Below are positions 62,383 through 64,000 of a stretch of 64,000 nt of DNA, one piece after another (the first letter of the stretch is position 1; every line of letters begins with the position of its first letter). Below the pieces are notes generated by a model. The model was not told the origin of the DNA. It ran no database searches and saw nothing but the letters and a program-made list of their open reading frames with translations. Made by a program: the position numbers and the translations under genes. The DNA lies in the NCBI GenBank assembly GCA_947652115.1, contig OX393570.1, forward strand, positions 12,220,615-12,284,614, given 5' to 3'. This stretch comes from Blastomussa wellsi. Its lineage: Eukaryota; Cnidaria; Anthozoa; Scleractinia; Plerogyridae.

Positions 62383-62441
62383 GCTAATAATTTACACAAT
62401 ATATTTTCAAATTAAAAATTCAAATGGAAATATAATAGACA
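62383..62441. promoter_or_regulatory. Divergent viral promoter gap (capsid / coiled-coil genes)
   Basis: 59 AT-rich bases between two opposed ATGs. The minus side reads atatattgtgtaaattatta, the plus side tggaaatataataga just before the ATG. Both have TATA-like hexamers. Confidence 0.5.
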
Positions 62442-63597
62442 ATGGCGGAAGGTGGACACTTTGGCTACGATGACCCCAAACTTGACCATGCTCTCGGCCA
62501 AGATGACGATGTCAGAGACGTTGACGATGAAGATAAGAGGTCAATACAACCCGTCCATTTCATCCGGGCTCTGCATCGACCCCCGGGCTGCCTGACACTT
62601 TTTACACCGAGGAAACTCCTTTGGTGGACAGCAGTGCGCAATCAATGAGAGAAAAAGCGTGGAATGCTCTCAAGGGAATATTTCCAGAAAGTTCAGCCAC
62701 AAATCGTGAAGCCTCTTAAAGCCTAAAGGGCAAATTACAAGGAAAAATGGTTGGAGCCGGCAAAAAAATATATGCCCTTTTCACCAAAGAAAGGTCAACA
62801 GGGAAAGAAAGGCTAAATCCAAATCTTAGAAAACAAACCAAAGACCAACTTGGGCCGATGGCACAAGAAATTATCGATCAAGAAAATGAGAGAATAAGAG
62901 AGAGGCCGAACAACAATTAAGAGATGCTGTAGAAACGGAAAAAGCTACTCAAGAGGTTCAAAATCTGAGAAACAGAATTGAGCAAACTCAAGCAAGGATT
63001 GATGGGTTAAACGATGAACATGGTTCGAACGTTGAAAGTGAGGAAGAACTGCGGAGAACGCAGCAACTGATAAAAAATCTTAAAACAGATTTTGAAATTG
63101 CAAAAACTGAAGTGGCCGCTCTTGAAAAACAAGCAAAAAGAAAAGCCAAAGAACAAACCCGGGTCGACCAACTCAGGACAAGCCTCGCGGTCAAAGAGAG
63201 AGAAGGAAACGCTCTTCAACAAAATCTTAACGACACGAGAACGCTTGATGAACTACGTGAGCAAGAAACCGACCTTCAAAGACAAAATGATGAAGATCAC
63301 AAAATCATCAACGACGAGAACGCCTCGCCCTCTGACAAAGGGGCCGCGGAAGGAATAGTCGCGGAAAGAACCGAGGAGCTCGCGCGTTTGCAAACGCAGA
63401 TTGAGGAAAGAGAAAGAGCGCTTCCACTTCGTGAGAGGATCAAAGAGATCTTTAAAAAATATGGCGTGACAGTTAGCGTTGGCGTTGATTCAGATTCCGT
63501 TTGCTCCGTTGGAGTTTGCTCTTCTGCAGCTGTTTGGATCACACGCGCTGGCTGTTTTTTTGTCGCTGCTGCCTTGTGTATCGGATTTGAAGGGTGA
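62442..63597 (+). pseudogene. Viral long coiled-coil protein, frameshifted, C-terminus replaced
   Basis: ATG at 62442: MAEGGHFGYDDPKLDHALGQ with an Asp-rich run. Frameshifts at about 62540, 62715 (stop) and 62905 separate SMREKAWNALKGIFPESSAT, RKQTKDQLGPMAQEIIDQEN and a long coiled coil (QLRDAVETEKATQEVQNLRN, LRRTQQLIKNLKTDFEIAKT). The last part reads RERIKEIFKKYGVTV. From about 63475 the sequence switches to an unrelated stretch, so the frame to 63597 is probably not native. Related loci have a membrane-spanning tail here, as far as I recall. Possible fibre- or minor-capsid-like role, not established. Confidence 0.55.
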
Positions 63598-63692
63598 CTG
63601 TTTGGCGGGTTTATTTTCGATTTCCCGCCATCCATTAGCTGTAGCGCTGCTTTTTTAGTGCTTTTGTGTTTGTGCTTTTGTGTCGTTGTCAC
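63475..63692 (-). pseudogene. Minus-strand frame of an inverted second viral segment (weak)
   Basis: After the breakpoint the minus strand is open: GGKSKINPPNSHPSNPIHKA then KKQPARVIQTAAEEQTPTEQ and TESESTPTLT. It is Pro/Thr/Glu-rich like the 59788 protein. There is no clear ATG at its 5' end except an internal Met at 63635. It could be a viral N-terminus cut by the rearrangement. Confidence 0.3.
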
Positions 63693-63780
63693 CCAGCTTC
63701 ATACCTGGCGTCGCTTGTTTGAGCTGGTTGTTGTAACAAACCGTGCTCTCTGTATTAATTACCATCCGCACGGGCATCAG

Positions 63781-63999
63781 TCACGCCCCCGGACACACAG
63801 TAAGGTTGAGCCTCACCTTTGCCTCGTCTGCGGCAACTTGGTATCTTTGAACTGACTTGGCCAGATCCGTTTGCCTTATCGCATCTTCCACCAAGAATAG
63901 GACCTCGCTCTGCTCTTCTTTTGCTCTGCCTCCAGCACCAAGAATGCTGCGTATCACGTTGACTTGCGCGCCCAAGATGCAATAAACAAAGGCTTCGAT
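63781..63999 (-). pseudogene. C-terminal part of a conserved viral protein, runs off the window
   Basis: Open from the window edge on the minus strand: IEAFVYCILGAQVNVIRSIL, then GRAKEEQSEVLFLVEDAIRQ and AKSVQRYQVAADEAKVRLNL, stop at 63781. As I recall, this block is the C-terminal region of the same long protein whose N-terminal part is at 55315-55860. If so, it belongs to a second viral copy in opposite orientation. The window has no overlapping portion to prove it. Confidence 0.5.
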
Positions 64000-64000
64000 T

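Overview
The window looks like nuclear DNA of a cnidarian, most probably an anthozoan such as a stony coral. It is AT-rich and intron-rich. It holds one host gene, six exons of the cap-binding translational repressor eIF4E2 (4EHP), spread over about 30 kb of + strand. Its introns are packed with mobile elements typical of cnidarians: Penelope-like elements with hammerhead-type motifs, BEL/Pao and Gypsy LTR elements, Tx1/L1-like LINEs, Harbinger, Merlin and Kolobok-type DNA elements. No rRNA, tRNA or CRISPR locus was found.

Region 1 (1-30,778): eIF4E2 exons at 1013, 4650, 8746, 15062, 23628 and 30700 join in phase and carry the cap-binding residues. The introns hold a hAT-like MITE, a LINE tail, a Harbinger transposase relic, a LINE/Penelope chimera, a TTAA-flanked element split by a BEL/Pao element (15.6-22.2 kb), a TIR element (22.6-23.4 kb) and a Gypsy element (Gypsy-A, 24.5-29.5 kb) with an unexpected MYND-type zinc finger. 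Three very short Penelope-derived insertions here have perfect 13-14 bp target duplications.

Region 2 (30.8-49 kb): a TTAA-flanked Kolobok-like element (31.85-33.26 kb), then an almost complete DNA transposon at 33,602-41,173. This has long inverted repeats, TAT...ATA ends and a perfect 6-bp target duplication, features that fit the IS3EU superfamily. It carries two convergent genes, a DD34E integrase-type transposase and a HECT C-lobe protein. Both can be read as starting from the same first exon, present as one copy in each inverted repeat. After it come MITEs, a GIY-YIG relic of a Penelope-like element with tandem tails, a tyrosine-recombinase relic and a Merlin transposase relic.

Region 3 (49.1-64.0 kb): a decayed endogenous DNA virus or polinton-like element (adintovirus / polinton-like-virus grade). 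A packaging ATPase lies next to a broken major-capsid-type gene. Around them are small basic core-like proteins, coiled-coil proteins and a membrane/structural protein, in compact divergent and convergent blocks with ATTATTATA-type promoter motifs. No family-B polymerase or retroviral-type integrase was recognised. A Gypsy element with near-identical 150-bp LTRs (Gypsy-B, 49,366-54,097) later inserted into one viral gene. At the right edge a second viral segment begins in the opposite orientation and runs out of the window.

Most element genes carry frameshifts or stops. The clear exceptions are the eIF4E2 exons and the two genes of the IS3EU-like transposon, whose reading frames are intact across every inferred junction.
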